A DNA stretch of 64,000 nt from Brevipalpus yothersi (GCA_003956705.1 QZCP01000252.1:1-64000), one strand, 5' to 3'. Counted from the stretch's first letter, positions 1-13,355 are shown. The notes: a model not told the origin generated them from the letters alone. A program made the numbers and translations.

Positions 1-2386
1 GCTCTTCCGCAAGGAAATCGATGTCTTATGAATACTTGACTGATCTGTCAAAGTTCAGGGACACATTTTTTTTGTTACCTCATTATACAGTTAGAAAGAC
101 AGCATTCGGACTGTTTCGAATCATGTAAGCATGAAACTTTCTACATGCCCAACTGATGATGGGTATGTTTTGTTGTTGCTGTTGTTGAACCAATTTTTTT
201 TAATCAAAACCTCATCCAGAACCTCATCCATTTGACCTCATTCATTGCAGCTTTTCTTAAATACTTGCACGTCCAGCTTCATCTTCGGGAAGACAAAGAA
301 TCTTCAAGATCGAATTCCTCTGGAACTCACTGATATATCTGGGGAAAATTCCGTCGATACACTTTCATCCACTCGATGGTAAGTGTTCTTCTAACGGTAT
401 ATTTTTTTACAACTTAACCAAGATAGTGTCGATGAGGTGTTAGTGCTGATAGTGAATGTAAGTCTAACCTCAATTCGCTTTTATTAGTCTTGGAATAGTC
501 TATCGTTGGCAATATGAAATGAAAGAGAGAGAGAGAGAGAAAGTCTCTCTCAACGAGTTAGCTTGTTTCATTCATGACATACGAATATGATATATTATGC
601 TTTTCTGTTTTAATTTTATACGATGAATCATTTTTTTATTTTTCTATTTAAATGTACAGAGGAAAATGAATCCAAAGATTCTCTGAATGAATCCATTGAT
701 TTAGGTTAACAGGAGCTTTTTGTCTATACTTATCATTTTGATTTCTTGATCGTACAGATAATGTGAAAAAAAGTCACATTGATTCACGCTCAATCGAATC
801 TAGTGTGATCAATTTATCATGATGGCAGCTCATTCCGTTTCATGATATATTTGTCTGTCTGTATTTTTCAAAATTGATGAACTTGTGGTATCAATTAGTC
901 AACTATTTTTGATCTCGCGTGCTTTCGATCTTGTATTGATTGTGGTGGAGATGAAAAATCAACTGTTCACCACTGATCATGGGAACGTCTCGCTCCTCTT
1001 ATCATAAGAGCAAGTGTTTCCTCAACACACTAATCAAACAGTTGATGAGTTAAAAAATATCACTTATTGCTCCATTGAATGTGTGCTACTCACACATTGT
1101 GTCTTTGAGTTCTTATTCAAGATTCCTTGCATGCTCAAAATTCAAGCTTCAATGAAGATATCACACAAAACCGCCAGTTTTTCTCTCTCATTTTTTTAAG
1201 TGATATATTTTTCTAAACAAAATAGCTCTTGTTAAAATAGCTGAAAAAAGCTTTCAATAACAGCACTTTATTGAAACTATAGAGAAAGTATTTATCAAAC
1301 AGCTATGTGTCTAGTGGGTCAAAGATCAGATTATTATCAGAGTTGTGAGTCCTTATCTACATTATGTACATTTCTTGTTGTAATAGTTTTTTTCTCTCCC
1401 TTTAACTTTTTTCCTCTTCGAGAACAATATTTAGTTCTGCATAGAGTCAATGAGCCGATTATTTTCACTTATTGGCAAGGCATCTCACATATACCTAAAT
1501 CTATTTGCATAAATAGTCTTTATTGCAGAGCAAGTATGAATTATCACATTTCTATGCTTTTTTCCTTCCTGAATTCAGCAATATGATAATCTACATCCAA
1601 GAGAAGAGAATAGGTCGATCGTTTGGGATTAAATTTCAACCACGATAGAGCATTATCCGACATTTTTACACGTTTATGTCTGACGATGAGTATTATAACA
1701 TTGATGTATCGTTGTTTTCAGTATGATTGTAGTAAAGAAAAAGAGAGAGAGAAAGTCATAGATTAAAGGTATTAAGCGAAATGATGGCCAAGATTGATGG
1801 ATTTACTTTTTTAGTTTGGATAAGCTGTTAAGCTGTAGGTAAACTAATACACCATGTACTATCGTTTATCAGTAAAACAAACGTTTCCAAAGTCCGTAAC
1901 TTGTTCACTATTCATACCAGTTCGGAGTCCAATTGATTCCTCAACAAAACTATTCACTATCGTTTCGCTGTTAACTTTTTTTCATCTAATATTATTCTTT
2001 TCTATTATTTTCTATTCGATTCATTGTATATGTGGACAAGAGCCATGTCCATTATCTCCATTGTTGATGCTGTTGTTGTTATTATTGTTGTTTCCTCAAC
2101 TAAGGGGCAAGTAAAATAGAAGAGGAAGACTAAAACGGGAAGAGAGAAAGAATAAGAATGAGAATGAGAATAAGAAGAAGAAGAAAATTTCTTCAATCCG
2201 TTGACCTCATCACTATGGGAGGCTTAACGTAGTAAAAATGCTGATGCTCTTGTGTGCCAACATTTTTGGAGGAACAAAATTTACCTACACTCACTAACGA
2301 AGCAGAGAAGTGAAATAAAAAAGCTAAACTTTGACTTCCCAATGCTGAGTTTCATGCGATCAGGTCAGATAACAACAGCATTTCAG

Positions 2387-2429
<43 letters not shown>

Positions 2430-2550
2430 AAAAAGAGATCATCTTTTCTTTTTGAGTACCTTTTGGAGAACACCAATTGGAACTATGTTATACCTTAGTT
2501 TCTCTTTTCCAAAGATTACACCCAAAGATTGAGCATTTGTATCAATCGAA

Positions 2551-2588
<38 letters not shown>

Positions 2589-5500
2589 CCTCCTCAAAAC
2601 CCATGTTCCACAGCCGCTGGTTGGTCTTTGCCAAATGATGATCTCATGGAAAGAGAGAGAGAGAGTGTGTATGTGTTCCGAGTGTTTCATTAACTACTTT
2701 TCTCAACAGAAAAAAAAGAGATATGCTGGCACTTCAGCACCATACTACTTCGTTCATGAAAAATTTTCCGGTAGAACCAGTTTAACAGCCCGTTCAGCCG
2801 CGTCCTTCTGACTCTTCTTCTTGTTAAAAAAGAAAGAGAAAGAAAGAGAGAGAAAGAAAGAGAGGGAAAGGTATATATATATAAATATATACACTGAAAG
2901 TGGCCGTCAAAAGCTCGGCTATACATACTGACTATCCACTACTGATTTTACTGCCACTTTTTGGCCTGTTTCGGATATGTTTGAAAGAGTCCTGAGGCAT
3001 ATGTGTTCCCGAAAATTATTATTATTATTATTATTCCTCAAGGCTCATAACTACCACTATCGCTTCCACTATGGGCTATGTTACACATTGTGACTCTGAG
3101 GAAGCAACCCGGAACGAGACTCATTTTGGATTACAAGCTAGTTTCTTGTTCGGTTGGTGATCAACTAGGCAAGGAAAAGTATTACACTGGTTTGGTGGCG
3201 AAATGTTGGAAGAATCGGTGAGAATATCAATATTCTGAACCTTGGTACGGTGTGTCGTAAAATTTATCAAAATCAATTTAAAATTCTATTAGAGGGACGC
3301 AGTATTTAACGGGTGATGTACAGCTTAACTTTCTCATTTTTTTCCAGTCTAAGTTTTGATTGAAGATGAGGTTTTGATGAATCTCTACAATTTACTCAAT
3401 TTAATTCATAGCTTAGTGTGTATGATCAGATAGAAATAGGCCGATTCACTCTACAAAATTTGAAGAACAAGACATACGGAAGTCGTTCCATAATTCTAAA
3501 ATTACATTGATCTAGACTGATTATTGTGAGAGACATAATTTTTCACCGCTAGTCATTCTAGGCGTTATTAAGCTTAACCAACGATCATCAATCAAAGAAT
3601 TATGGTCATTAGCCTCAATTCTATCGAAGTGTTCTATAGTATTTAGTGTTCTTTTGGAAGCATCAGAAAATTAAATAACAATACAATTTTTATGTCCTTA
3701 CAACGCGAAAGCCGATTTATTGATCACTTTTTCAATAATCTTATAGCCGATAAACTATAATCATTCAATTTGAGAGCAACAGATCAATGTGGCTTTCATA
3801 TATCACGAAATAAACTTTTAAATGGTTCACGTTGGATAGAGGTTTGGATTTTATGATCAAATAATTTTTCAATGAAAAGAGAGATTAGATTGTAGTGAAT
3901 ATTTCTAGCCAAAGTTCTCCTGATTACGAGAGTAAGATTATGCATATCTCACTTTTTTAGTCGATGTCATACATTCCATGGTAAGTATTTCGATGCAGTC
4001 GTATTGGTGAATTTTCTAACTGAATTTATTTGCTTTTCAGATTCAAATGGTTCACAAACATCGCCAATATAATCGATCTAGATTTTTTTTTCATCTTAAA
4101 ATATCAAGCGGTGATGCGTGTTTGCTTATCCTGCTACAGAATTACTGCTGCTACTGATGCTGTTACAAAAATGCTTTGGATTGCAGAATGATCAAATTGA
4201 TTTATCATGGTTGCTGGATCATCATCATCATGAACATTTTTTTCTCTTCCATTGAGCCTGAGCTTTCTCTCTCCCCATTGAATCTCCGCGATTGGGATCA
4301 TGAAGTTTCCAACGCAGATGTATCCAAAGCAAAATGCTTACTCAAGTGATTTACTCAAAATTTTCAATCATGGACCTCTTGCTATCAGCCTAGATTCTAG
4401 ATTTGTCTTTCAAAGGATAGCCTCATCACTTGATGGGTGAAACAAAACCAATTCACCAAATGAATCCAATCAAATTACGTTGAACTTGTGTGGAGAAACA
4501 ATTAGAGAGCGTATTGATTGCCAAGCATTTTACAAAGAGAGAAAGATTTCATATAAAACAAAGCTATTCAGGGAAACAAAAGATTCATTCCACCAGTCAT
4601 TGTCAGTCATCCTTCAGCTTTGACTTTCAAAAATCTGGTTCCTAAAATTCTGACTTTTATTGTGAGCTTGCTACTGGGTGTAATTCATCGGTAGATACCA
4701 GAATTGAAAATTTGATGCAGCGATTTGGGAAGACGCTAACTTTTAGTTTCAATCGTAGTTCAAGGAAAACTAACAGTTTCATATCAAGTGTTCAACAAGG
4801 TGACAGAGGCACATTGGAATTCATTTCTAGAGAATCTGTAACTGTCTTCCCAGAACATATTGAAGAAAATGAGCTCATAAAAAAAAGATAAGATAATCCA
4901 TCGACAATCGTACATGTTGTTGTCCCGTTAGTTTGTCAAGTGTTTCGATTGATCGATCCTTAATTTACTTATAATGGTAGGATAAGATTATGTTCATTGA
5001 GTGTATCGATAAAAGAATGAATATACAGTTTTACAGGAGACTGTGTGAATGAAGTTATGATTCCCTGTTTTTTAGAAATTGTCCAAGACAATAGCAGCCG
5101 AGAATGAAAATTTTTCATAAACCATGAAACTCTACTAATTGATGATTCGCTTACTTGTCAGTCTCAATCGTGTCTCAATAAAACTGGTTACCAGAAGGTC
5201 TTCAAAAAATTTACCCTGAAATTCGATATGCTATTCACCATCATCTAGCTATTGATCAACAATGAAACAAATGATGATGTCGTCACACAAAAAAAAGAAT
5301 TTGAAAGGAAACGACAAAGTATTCATGGCTCGTTAACTTTATGCAAAATGTATCCACTTTCAGGAAAATTCATTAATAAATTCCGAATTAGGGAGGATAA
5401 GGTGTGATAAGATTGAGCTGGAACCTCGAATCAATTCGAAGGAGCTGTACTTTTCACAATCATTACATTTACCTTCGGTTATATATGTATTAATTTTGAT

Positions 5501-5655
5501 ATCATATGGAAAGAAAAATTGGTCTTACTTGTTTGTTGGTTATCTGTTGGAAATTTGGCTATTTCTGGTAGTTTATTTTGCATAGATTGACTTGCACATG
5601 GAAATCCGTTTTCGGTCTGATAGGAATATATACCTTATTTGAAACTCTTAAACAT
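1..5655. other. Gene-poor region with microsatellites
   Basis: No gene could be supported here on either strand. The stretch is AT-rich with CT repeats near 2386-2428 and 2553-2586, GA-rich tracts near 2830-2870 and an ATT repeat near 3017-3036. The open frames over the CT/GA tracts are simple-sequence artefacts rich in Ser-Leu or Arg-Glu. A few stretches have splice-like edges, for example 275-376, which ends in a consensus GTAAGT donor, and 4039-4190, but they do not assemble into a protein I recognise. The region could be intronic or intergenic. Confidence 0.5.
2386..2586. repeat. Two CT dinucleotide microsatellites
   Basis: Two long CT runs lie at about 2386-2428 and 2553-2586, about 125 bases apart and in the same orientation. 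They belong to a GA/CT repeat class that recurs throughout the window. Confidence 0.9.
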
Positions 5656-5773
5656 GTCTACGACCATACCACGTTGAGAACTCCAGATCCCGTCCGATCT
5701 CTGAAGATAAGCAACGTTGGGCCGGGTTAGTACTTGGGAGGGAGACCACTTGGGAACCCCCGGTGTTGTAGAC
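5656..5773 (+). rRNA. 5S ribosomal RNA, copy 1
   Basis: This 118-base gene has the expected 5S features. Complementary ends begin GTCTACGACCATACC and end GGTGTTGTAGAC. It carries the internal control region with AAGCAACGTTGGGC and GGTTAGTACTTGGGAGG. A T-run just after the end is a typical RNA polymerase III terminator. By eye it is identical to the copies at 12526, 15980 and 39701. It lies beyond an IR pseudogene downstream of the leftmost F-box gene, in the opposite orientation to that gene. Integrity of the control elements suggests it is functional. Confidence 0.95.
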
Positions 5774-5934
5774 ACTTTTTTCCATTTTTTTATTTGTAAC
5801 ATGTAGTGTCTTGTTCAATTTGATTAGTTGTCTGTAGAAATTATTCTCTAACATTCTATTTAGGACTATTTTTCTGATCATTCTGTGGTATAGAAGTTGA
5901 GATTTTTTTATTTAACTGTAGAACCTTGTATCTG

Positions 5935-6600
5935 AATACATTTTCGGAGATCAACGAAGAATCAGATTGGAAAGGGGAGCTCAAATGCTCCTTTTCATGA
6001 CTATGGGATCACTCTCCATGCTTGAGAATATTTTGCGAATTTTTTTCGAGTGGTCTTGTCAAAAAAATGGCCACATGTCCTGTGAATTCGATTCCTAATG
6101 CTGAGCCGTGCCACAAAGATTTGACAGTGACAAATTTCCCAGTACCAAGGGATAATTAGTCGTGGCCACAGAATTTACTTCACTTGAATGAAATGTCTAT
6201 GGAAGATCTGAAAGAATCTACTGAGACGTATGAGTGAACAAACAATTTTATATGATTAAGGGAAGATTAGAATGATCGAAAATGCGTCTTCAAATCAGAA
6301 AAGGAAATCAATTTTCATTTCTATCAATCACCAACACGCGCTATCATCGTTCCTCAATCCTACTATTTATCACTTCTGACATCGATAGAAATCAAACGAA
6401 TTATTATCATTCATTCGCAGATTTTGAATTAGGAATCTATCAAAAATCTAGCCATCATTCACCTTTATTGGTCAAAGATATAGTTGAACTCGAAGCTGAG
6501 TCAAAATATCTAAATAAGCTTCATACTCAAAGTCAGTTCGATGAGCTCTCCTATCGATTTAATATTTCTTTAAACTAGCAACTTTTTGTCTGACTCCGAT
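5935..6600 (+). pseudogene. Decayed ionotropic receptor (IR) fragment
   Basis: The plus strand carries a broken copy of the central and C-terminal parts of the IR gene at 58080-59372. Matching blocks include the membrane segment before the Cys-Leu-Val-Asn-Ser-Ile-Pro-type segment (near 5940-6130). Further blocks are the Phe-His-Phe-Tyr-Gln-Ser-Pro segment (near 6310) and the Tyr-Gln-Lys-Ser-Ser...Leu-Val-Lys-Asp-Ile-Val segment (near 6440-6500). The blocks fall in different frames, with a stop after the Ile-Leu-Asn codons near 6430, and the first ligand-binding lobe is missing. It is antisense to the F-box gene next to it, as in every other unit of this family. Confidence 0.8.
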
Positions 6601-7025
6601 CATTTATTACCTATCCATTTTTCTATCGTGAATTTATGGCTCAAATCTATCCACAGAGCTTGAAGAGAAAAAAGTGTCTTGGTTCTCGTGTTTTTGAGCG
6701 AAAATCTTCCACTTTCGATGGAACTTTAAAAACTCTGAATCTGAAAATATTGTTTCCGTTCTGAGCTTTATTAAAATACAAGATGATATGATCCAAAGTA
6801 CAGCTCATCATATTGAAAACTACTAAGCACCGTTTATTGAATTCTTTCTTGAACGGTTCGATTACATGTATATTTCTCTCAAAATGAGGAGAAGAGCTAG
6901 ATGAGATGGATCGTTCATTTTACGTTAGTAAGAGATGGTACATTCAAACATTCATACATGTATTTCAGTTTATTCATTCGATAGCATGGTTTTCATGACA
7001 ATAAGAGTTCATTGACCGGTGAAAA

Positions 7026-8642
7026 TTAAACTCGAATCAAGATAAGAGTGATCTTTCCACTGAATTTCGATTTCTCATGAACATCATCGAAATATTCTTC
7101 CAGATCAATTGTAGAGGTTTTAATGAAGGGAAAAAGGACTTTGATCTTCGAAGTAGCCTCCAGGAAATATTCTGAATTACTAAATGGATCATTTTCATTG
7201 GGCCAGTATCTTCCTAGAATAAATCCCATCACTCGACCATCATCAACAGGAAAATCAAGACTTTGCTTGAATTTTTCAAGCTTAACTTCTTCTTCGTTAA
7301 AGCCAGGTATAAGAAGAATATCATGAGCTGCCGACTCGATTTCTTTACCAGCGAAAGCTATTGTGATGATCGAAGATTCTTTTGGTTTGCCTCCACCATG
7401 ATCAGCATAGAAAATTCTTGAAACATCCAAGGGAAGAAATTCTCCCCTTTCTCCACTAGAGTCACTATCAATCCAATCTAGGCCATAAAGTCTTTTAAGC
7501 GCCCCTCCTGAGAGGATCGGTTTAGCTGCAGATTCTTCGAGTAGCTTTTCTATTTCCCAAATTTTAGCATTATATATACGTCTATTGCTAGCCAAACATA
7601 ATACAGATTTGATTTGAAACTTTGGATCACTCATGTTCGGTCTTGCATTTTGACCATCTGACCAATCAGTGATTATTATCTTGACTCCTGGTATGTATAG
7701 ATTGATGTGGAATCCATCAAAGTATGACATGGGTGAGAACAAATTTGTATCCACAGACAAATGTGGAAATTTCTCTTTGTAAGCAATTTTAAGAGTTTCG
7801 ATTTTGTCACCAATTTCACGAATCATAGGACCATCCGCAATGCACCGCGGCCACATCCGAATGAGAACGGTAGGATGATTGAGAATGATACCTCTCATGA
7901 ATTTGCTTTCCGATTCCCGATCATATTGCAGAAAGGAGAATCCCGGAATGCACTTAGCTTTGTTTGTCAAGAAACCTTGTATAGTTTGGTCAACCTCGGA
8001 CATTGGTAATAAATCGGAAAAAGGTTCTCTCCACAAGTACCAATGGTAGGTTGATCGAGGAGAGAGACAATGAATTCCATAGGTGACTCCTTCCAAATTC
8101 ATTCTATGATTTTCTTCGATGATATCCACCAATTGTCTCTCACCATCTGCATTTTGAGTTTCTAGAGGAAAGTTTACCCAAAAACAATATAGTCCAGATG
8201 AATTGAGAACTAATGCGATCCATGCTCACTTAATGTTATGAAACATTGTTCAATTCAAGAAAATAAAAGAATTAGAGTGGTTGATTGAAATTAAGCTTCA
8301 GAAAAAACTGATAAAGAAGATCATTTCGGGATTGGCTCAATCTGGATAAAAGATTTTCACACAACGATCTAATGAGCTTTCTGATTCTTGCTTAATTCAC
8401 TGAATTCGTGAAGAGTTGCTCTATTTCCAAAGAGTACTGACACTAATCTTTGTCTATTTCTCACCTGGAAACCAAGTCTGACAAGTGATCACTGATCGAC
8501 ATTCATCTATGGGACACTTTTTAAGACTCCGTAGAGCAGATTCACGCCATACTCGGCAAACGTATTGGCATCGTTCAACATCAAAAAGGCTTAAGAATTC
8601 AAATACTTTTTCGATGATGAATGGTTGCATCAAAACGTTCAT
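7026..8642 (-). CDS. FBXO22-like F-box protein, paralog A
   Basis: There are two exons, 8642-8465 and 8161-7026, joined in phase 1 by GTGAGA...CTCTAG, giving 437 residues. Residues about 5-45 form an F-box, with Leu-Met-Gln-Pro at its start and a Cys-Gln-Tyr-Val-Cys-Arg-Val-Trp-Arg core. The C-terminal part carries conserved blocks: Phe-His-Ile-Asn, Ile-Ile-Ile-Thr-Asp-Trp-Ser-Asp, Ile-Ile-Thr-Ile-Ala-Phe-Ala-Gly and Val-Met-Gly-Phe-Ile-Leu. Their order resembles the FIST_C region of FBXO22, a substrate receptor of SCF ubiquitin ligases. It lacks one Pro in the Lys-Lys-Cys-Pro motif after the F-box. The ATG was chosen by alignment with the paralogs; an in-frame ATG 11 codons upstream exists. 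The F-box call is firm; the FBXO22 relation is an inference from motif order. Confidence 0.85.
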
Positions 8643-9218
8643 TTTCGCCGATAAAACTATCACATGAAAACACAATGAAACGGATCAAATGAAATAGATC
8701 GGAAATGGAATGTGTGTAGTTAGATTCAATGGCTTTTCAGAACGAAATCTTCATAAACAGAATTTAATCATAAAATTTCAATCGGTGACGTCATTGACAA
8801 TTTTTCAATCCAAAAACATTATAGTTTTTTACACAAGCAACGGTAGCGTCAATCCGAATGAATCAAACACCATCTATTGCTCATATTGTACCCAAATTAA
8901 ATCAAATAATCAAAAATACCTCAAATCAGAAGATCGTGTTCTGAACAATTATAATTTCTTACTTGTTCTGCCTATCCTTTTACCAGATAAATAAAAAAAT
9001 TACAATCTGACAAATTCAATAAGCTAAATATGTTATTGAAGACTAACTCGGTACATCAATCAATTCGTTAACAATTTGTAGAAGCATTCTCAGACTTTGG
9101 TTGATAAACTTGTCCCATATTCAACGAAATTATAGCTAAAACGAACATTTGAGAGGTGTTGAATAATTTCGGGTCTCAATTCTATAGGATTCCGATCTTT
9201 CCATTGTAATATTACTGA

Positions 9219-9940
9219 TTCATGAGTGTTGAAATTTTTGAAGCTTCGAGTCTCGATCTCTGTTCAAATAGAATCTTTCACTATTTATAGATCTAATCTA
9301 CAAAAAAAGGCTTCGATCATAATCTTAGATTCGAAAATCGTTCCTCAAGATCATCAGCTCATGAACTTTTCTCTCTTCGTTGATTCATATTCAATGACTG
9401 ATTTAAAATAAAATCCGTTTTGATTGAGAAAATTGTTTTAGTTACAGACTATTTAGAATATTTATTTATTCAGAATTGATTGATTGATGAGCAATGAGCA
9501 TTCGCACCCTTGTTCGTAATTTGGTAACATAGGCAACATTTTGAGAGCTTCTTGAACGAAAATGAGTATGGAATGCACATGGAAGACAATGAAAAAAAAG
9601 CTCTCAAAGTCAGCAAATTAGAAACAGAAAACATTTGAAAAAAAGCATCTCATAATGAGACGTAAAGTTATTAATAATCATTTCTCTTGATCATTTTTCT
9701 TCTCATTCTCTTCCTCTGTCTTGACTTTCTCAGTCTCATTTTGATCTTGATCCTCTTCCTTCTCCTTCTTCTGGGCAACTAGGAAGTAGTTGACAGATGT
9801 TGTTTTTGCCCAACTCCACTTCCGTGTCACTGGATTGCACATGAAGCCTTTGACACACTTCACCACGAAGCCATCTAAAAATATTCCATAGAAATGGAAG
9901 AGTAAGAGAAAGAAAATTGGTAAAATTAATTAATGATTTC
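9219..9940 (-). pseudogene. Inverted copy of the COQ3 last exon and 3' flank
   Basis: The minus strand here repeats 15035-15765 almost base for base: end of the intron, the whole terminal COQ3 exon (copy at about 9862-9678) and its 3' flank. The coding part differs by very few codons, such as Lys-Val-Lys for Lys-Ile-Lys, and keeps its stop. The acceptor reads TTTTTAG instead of TTTTCAG. No copy of the first exon, with the methyltransferase core, lies nearby, so it cannot make COQ3 by itself. The intron bases rule out a retrotransposed mRNA. It sits between two F-box genes. Confidence 0.9.
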
Positions 9941-10073
9941 TTTCCTTCACTATGCAATATCGTAGGAATCATTTTTGCTATCAAGAGAATTGAATATAAA
10001 TTGGAACAATAAGGCTTGTACGCTTTTTGTGATTATTGAATCTATGTTCAGGCTTGAGTATATTTCCCATTCT

Positions 10074-10170
10074 CTGTTTAAGTTGGTTTTAAAGATGGCC
10101 ACTTGTGAATTCGATCCTCAATGCTGAACCGTACCCCAAAGATCTGACAGCAATCGATTTTTTATCATTT
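10074..10170 (+). pseudogene. Short IR remnant downstream of F-box B
   Basis: About 100 bases on the plus strand match the IR gene around the Cys-Leu-Val-Asn-Ser-Ile-Pro-Asp-Val-Glu-Pro region, in the same relation to the F-box gene as in other units. Shared landmarks are GATGGCCACTTGTGAATTCGAT and AATGCTGAACCGT followed by a CAAAGAT..GACAG block. It is too short and interrupted to code. Confidence 0.65.
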
Positions 10171-10571
10171 TCAACATCAATACAGATCGTACATTATTTA
10201 TCTTCTCTGTATGATTAGATGTGATGCAATCAATCGCTTCCAAAGATTATCGATAAAAAGTTCGTTGGCCATAGGAGCTTTGGTGGTGATGCTCTCATTT
10301 CAAGCCTCATGAGCACTAGAATGACGTTAGCTAGACTGTGTTTTTGTATTCTAAAAAAACTTCGAAATTATTCTGGTACACACCTCAACGCTATTGGAGA
10401 CAGCTTCTTCATTAATTGATCGATATCTTTCACCCGAGAGAAAAAGTTTCTATAGGCTCGATTCACCATTTTTCGTTGGTAAGGAATGATGGACTCTAGT
10501 TCATTGTTAACCATTCAATTTATTCAATGGTAAAATTTTCATCACAGTGAGAGTTGATGGACTGATGAAAA

Positions 10572-12160
10572 CTAAACTCTAATCAAATGAAGAGTGGCCA
10601 GGACTTTAGATGGGGTATTGAGAAGCCTATTAAAAGCAATTCTTAAGGTCTTAATAAATGGGAAAATGGCTTTTATCTTCAAACAAATCTCGCATGAATA
10701 ACTCATAGAACAATATCCACAAGTATCAGGATCCCATCGGTCTAAAATGAATCCAACTACTCGACCATCATCAGTTGGAAAATCAAGAGTACGTTTGAAT
10801 TCTTCGAGCTCCTCTTCAACGTTTGATTCGAAGATGATATCATGAACCGCTGATTTTACTTCTTCACCTGCAAAAGCTATTGTGATGATGGGAGATTCTT
10901 TTGGTTTCCTGGTCTTATGATCAACATAGGAAATCATTGACTCGATTTCATCCCTTAAAGGTTTATCATTTTGTTCATTATACACACACTCCTCATCTGG
11001 ATAGTCCTCTATGGAGCCATGGAAGGCTCTGAGTGTGCCTCCAGAAAAGATTGGTTTGACTAAAGATTTTCTTAGCAACTTTTCGATTTCCTCTATCTCG
11101 GCAGCATATTCATTGATTGAAGTAGCTATACATAGCATAGATTTGATTGGAAACTCTGGGTCATTCATGTCTGGTCTTGCACTCCCACAATCTGACCAGT
11201 CAGTGATTATTATCTTCACTCCTGGTATGTAGCGATTTATGTGAAACCCTTCAAAATATAAGGAGTATTGGGACGAATGTGGATCGGGAAGCAATTTTGG
11301 AAATTTGTCCTTGTAACCAATTTCAAAGCGTTGGATTTTGCTATCAATTTCATTGATAAAAAAAGTATCGATAACATCATTTCGACGTATCTTGGCGATC
11401 ACAGTAGGATGATTGAAAGTGATGCCACTCATGATATTACTTTCATACTCTTTGTTTTGTAGAAAGGAGAAACACGGGATACACCTTGCTTCGTTTGTCA
11501 AGAAACCTCGAATAGTTTGGTCAACCTTGGACATTGGTAGTAGATCTGAGAAAGGTCCCCTACACAAGTACCAATAATAGAGGTGGTCTCCGAGTTCATT
11601 TTCAGAGAATCCTTCCATATTCATTCTATGATTTTCAGTCCTGAACTCCAGCCATTGTCTATCAGCATCTTCATCATCAGTTACTAGAGGAAAGTTTGTT
11701 CACAAGGATAATTATATAATCAGGGTGACCAGATAGCTCATATGATCTACACTCACCTAGGGAATAGAAGATAAATTGTCAGAAGCAAGAAAATTGAAAA
11801 GTTTAGTGGCAGTCGAAAGTGAATTCAGCTTCAGCGAGAAAAGCTAATAAGGTAGGGAAGGTAAAGGTCAGATTCCGCTCACAATGTTGTCAGTCCGTAA
11901 ATTTTCTCCTAACAAACCATAAGCTTCCCAATTGTGCTACAAGCATTCGAACTCGCAAAATGGTTGGCCCATTTCTCACCTTTTTCCCAATATATATGTG
12001 CCCAGGCTGCTCGACATTCATCAATGGGTGGACACTTTTTGAGAATCGATAAAGCAGCCTTTCGCCATACTCGGCAAACGTATTGGCACTGATCAACATC
12101 AAAAATACTTAAGAATCCGAATACTTTATCAATGATGAAAGGCTGCATCAAAACATCCAT
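10572..12160 (-). CDS. FBXO22-like F-box protein, paralog B
   Basis: There are two exons, 12160-11980 and 11683-10572 (phase 1 junction), giving 430 residues. The N-terminal F-box (residues about 5-45) has the family core Cys-Gln-Tyr-Val-Cys-Arg-Val-Trp-Arg-Lys. After the intron come the conserved blocks Glu-Asn-His-Arg-Met-Asn, Phe-His-Ile-Asn-Arg-Tyr-Ile-Pro-Gly-Val, a Ser-Gly-Gly turn, Ile-Ala-Phe-Ala-Gly-Glu and Thr-Asp-Asp-Gly-Arg-Val-Val-Gly-Phe-Ile-Leu. The region between Ser-Gly-Gly and the Ile-Ala-Phe-Ala block is acidic and variable. The end of exon 1 differs from the other paralogs, reading Trp-Glu-Lys before the donor. The frame is intact. An intact 5S gene lies divergently upstream. 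The probable role is SCF substrate recognition. Confidence 0.85.
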
Positions 12161-12525
12161 TTCTCTCACTTACTAAAATGAAATGATAAGATGGAATGAA
12201 ATCGGATGAAATAAATAGGAACCAAAATCGATTTACAGAACGAAATCTTTGTAAACAGTGAAACTCCCAAAGAGTAACTTTACTCTTTGGAAACTCCCAC
12301 CCATAAATGTTTAAACATTGAAACCCAACACAAACACGTGATGTGCCGGTTTCCATAAGAACAATCGCAACAGCGTCAATTCGGGTGAATCAATTGATGG
12401 AAAATATCTTCCATCAGAAAATCATTTCAATTTCAATAAATTTCTTGATGAAATTTCATCAAAACATTCGACTTGATGATTTTAATTTCATTGGAATATC
12501 ATGCAAATTGGTAACGTTCGTTCAT

Positions 12526-12643
12526 GTCTACGACCATACCACGTTGAGAACTCCAGATCCCGTCCGATCTCTGAAGATAAGCAACGTTGGGCCGGGTTAG
12601 TACTTGGGAGGGAGACCACTTGGGAACCCCCGGTGTTGTAGAC
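12526..12643 (+). rRNA. 5S ribosomal RNA, copy 2
   Basis: This copy is identical by eye to the other three intact 5S genes: 118 bases, complementary ends, intact internal control region and a T-run directly after the end. It lies about 365 bases upstream of F-box paralog B and divergent from it. The 5S at 39701 has the same relation to the first F-box gene of the right array. Confidence 0.95.
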
Positions 12644-13355
12644 ACTTTTTTCTAGTTATATTGCTTAAATTTTTCAGCTTTACAATTTAATTTTTCAGGT
12701 ATTAGAGTTAATTTCTATCTTTACCAAGTATTCTGTGCAATTTTTCGGTGAAAAATTTGAGTTTTAAGGAGAGATTGCCGTTCAAGTGGGTGAATGATCG
12801 GATGGCGCATTTTTACCATTTAAATTCTTTCAGCTGAAAACTAATGCATCTAGCAGTCCTTGATTCACATCATATCGGTGAAGTTTTGGTGGGCCAATTT
12901 GAGCCCTCGTTTTGTGGAACCTTGAAATCTATCCATATCACCGAGGCAGACATGCCTTCCAAACGTGTATTTTTTTTGGAATATAGCCTGAAATCGGTGC
13001 CTCTAAAGTAAAGTGATCCAAAATAGCTGAGTTTTCGATGATTTGGCTAATTTTATGCATAGAATTGATGTGCAAGCTGAGTGTATATCTCTCCTAAATG
13101 AGCTAAGGTGGGAACGAGGCTTGACATGCTGAGAGAATATTCAACAAACAATACAAGCTCAAGGAAATATATACATGAAAAAAGTTTATAGCTGTGTGCG
13201 TGTATCATGCATGAGAGAATTGGAGGGAAAAAGAAAGAATCTTTCAGTATGTTGATAAGCATGCTGAAAGATGTCGAAAGACGAAAACGATACAAAAGTA
13301 AGCCACCAACGCGAATAACCACTCCTGGTGCCAATGAGAAAGAGAGTAAAAAAAA

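Noticed and set aside
275..376. Possible exon ending in GTAAGT
   Set aside because: The frame is open and the donor good, but the product is not recognisable and does not join in frame to the next candidate segments.
4039..4190. Open stretch with a motif (Phe-Thr-Asn-Ile-Ala-Asn-Ile-Ile-Asp-Leu) recalling helix S3 of voltage-gated potassium channels
   Set aside because: Only about ten residues fit, the following sequence does not continue the channel, and no neighbouring exon matches. Probably chance.
12268..12291. Small palindrome CCAAAGAGTA/TACTCTTTGG upstream of F-box B
   Set aside because: The stem is ten bases with a tiny loop; it is too short to claim a function and is not seen in other units.
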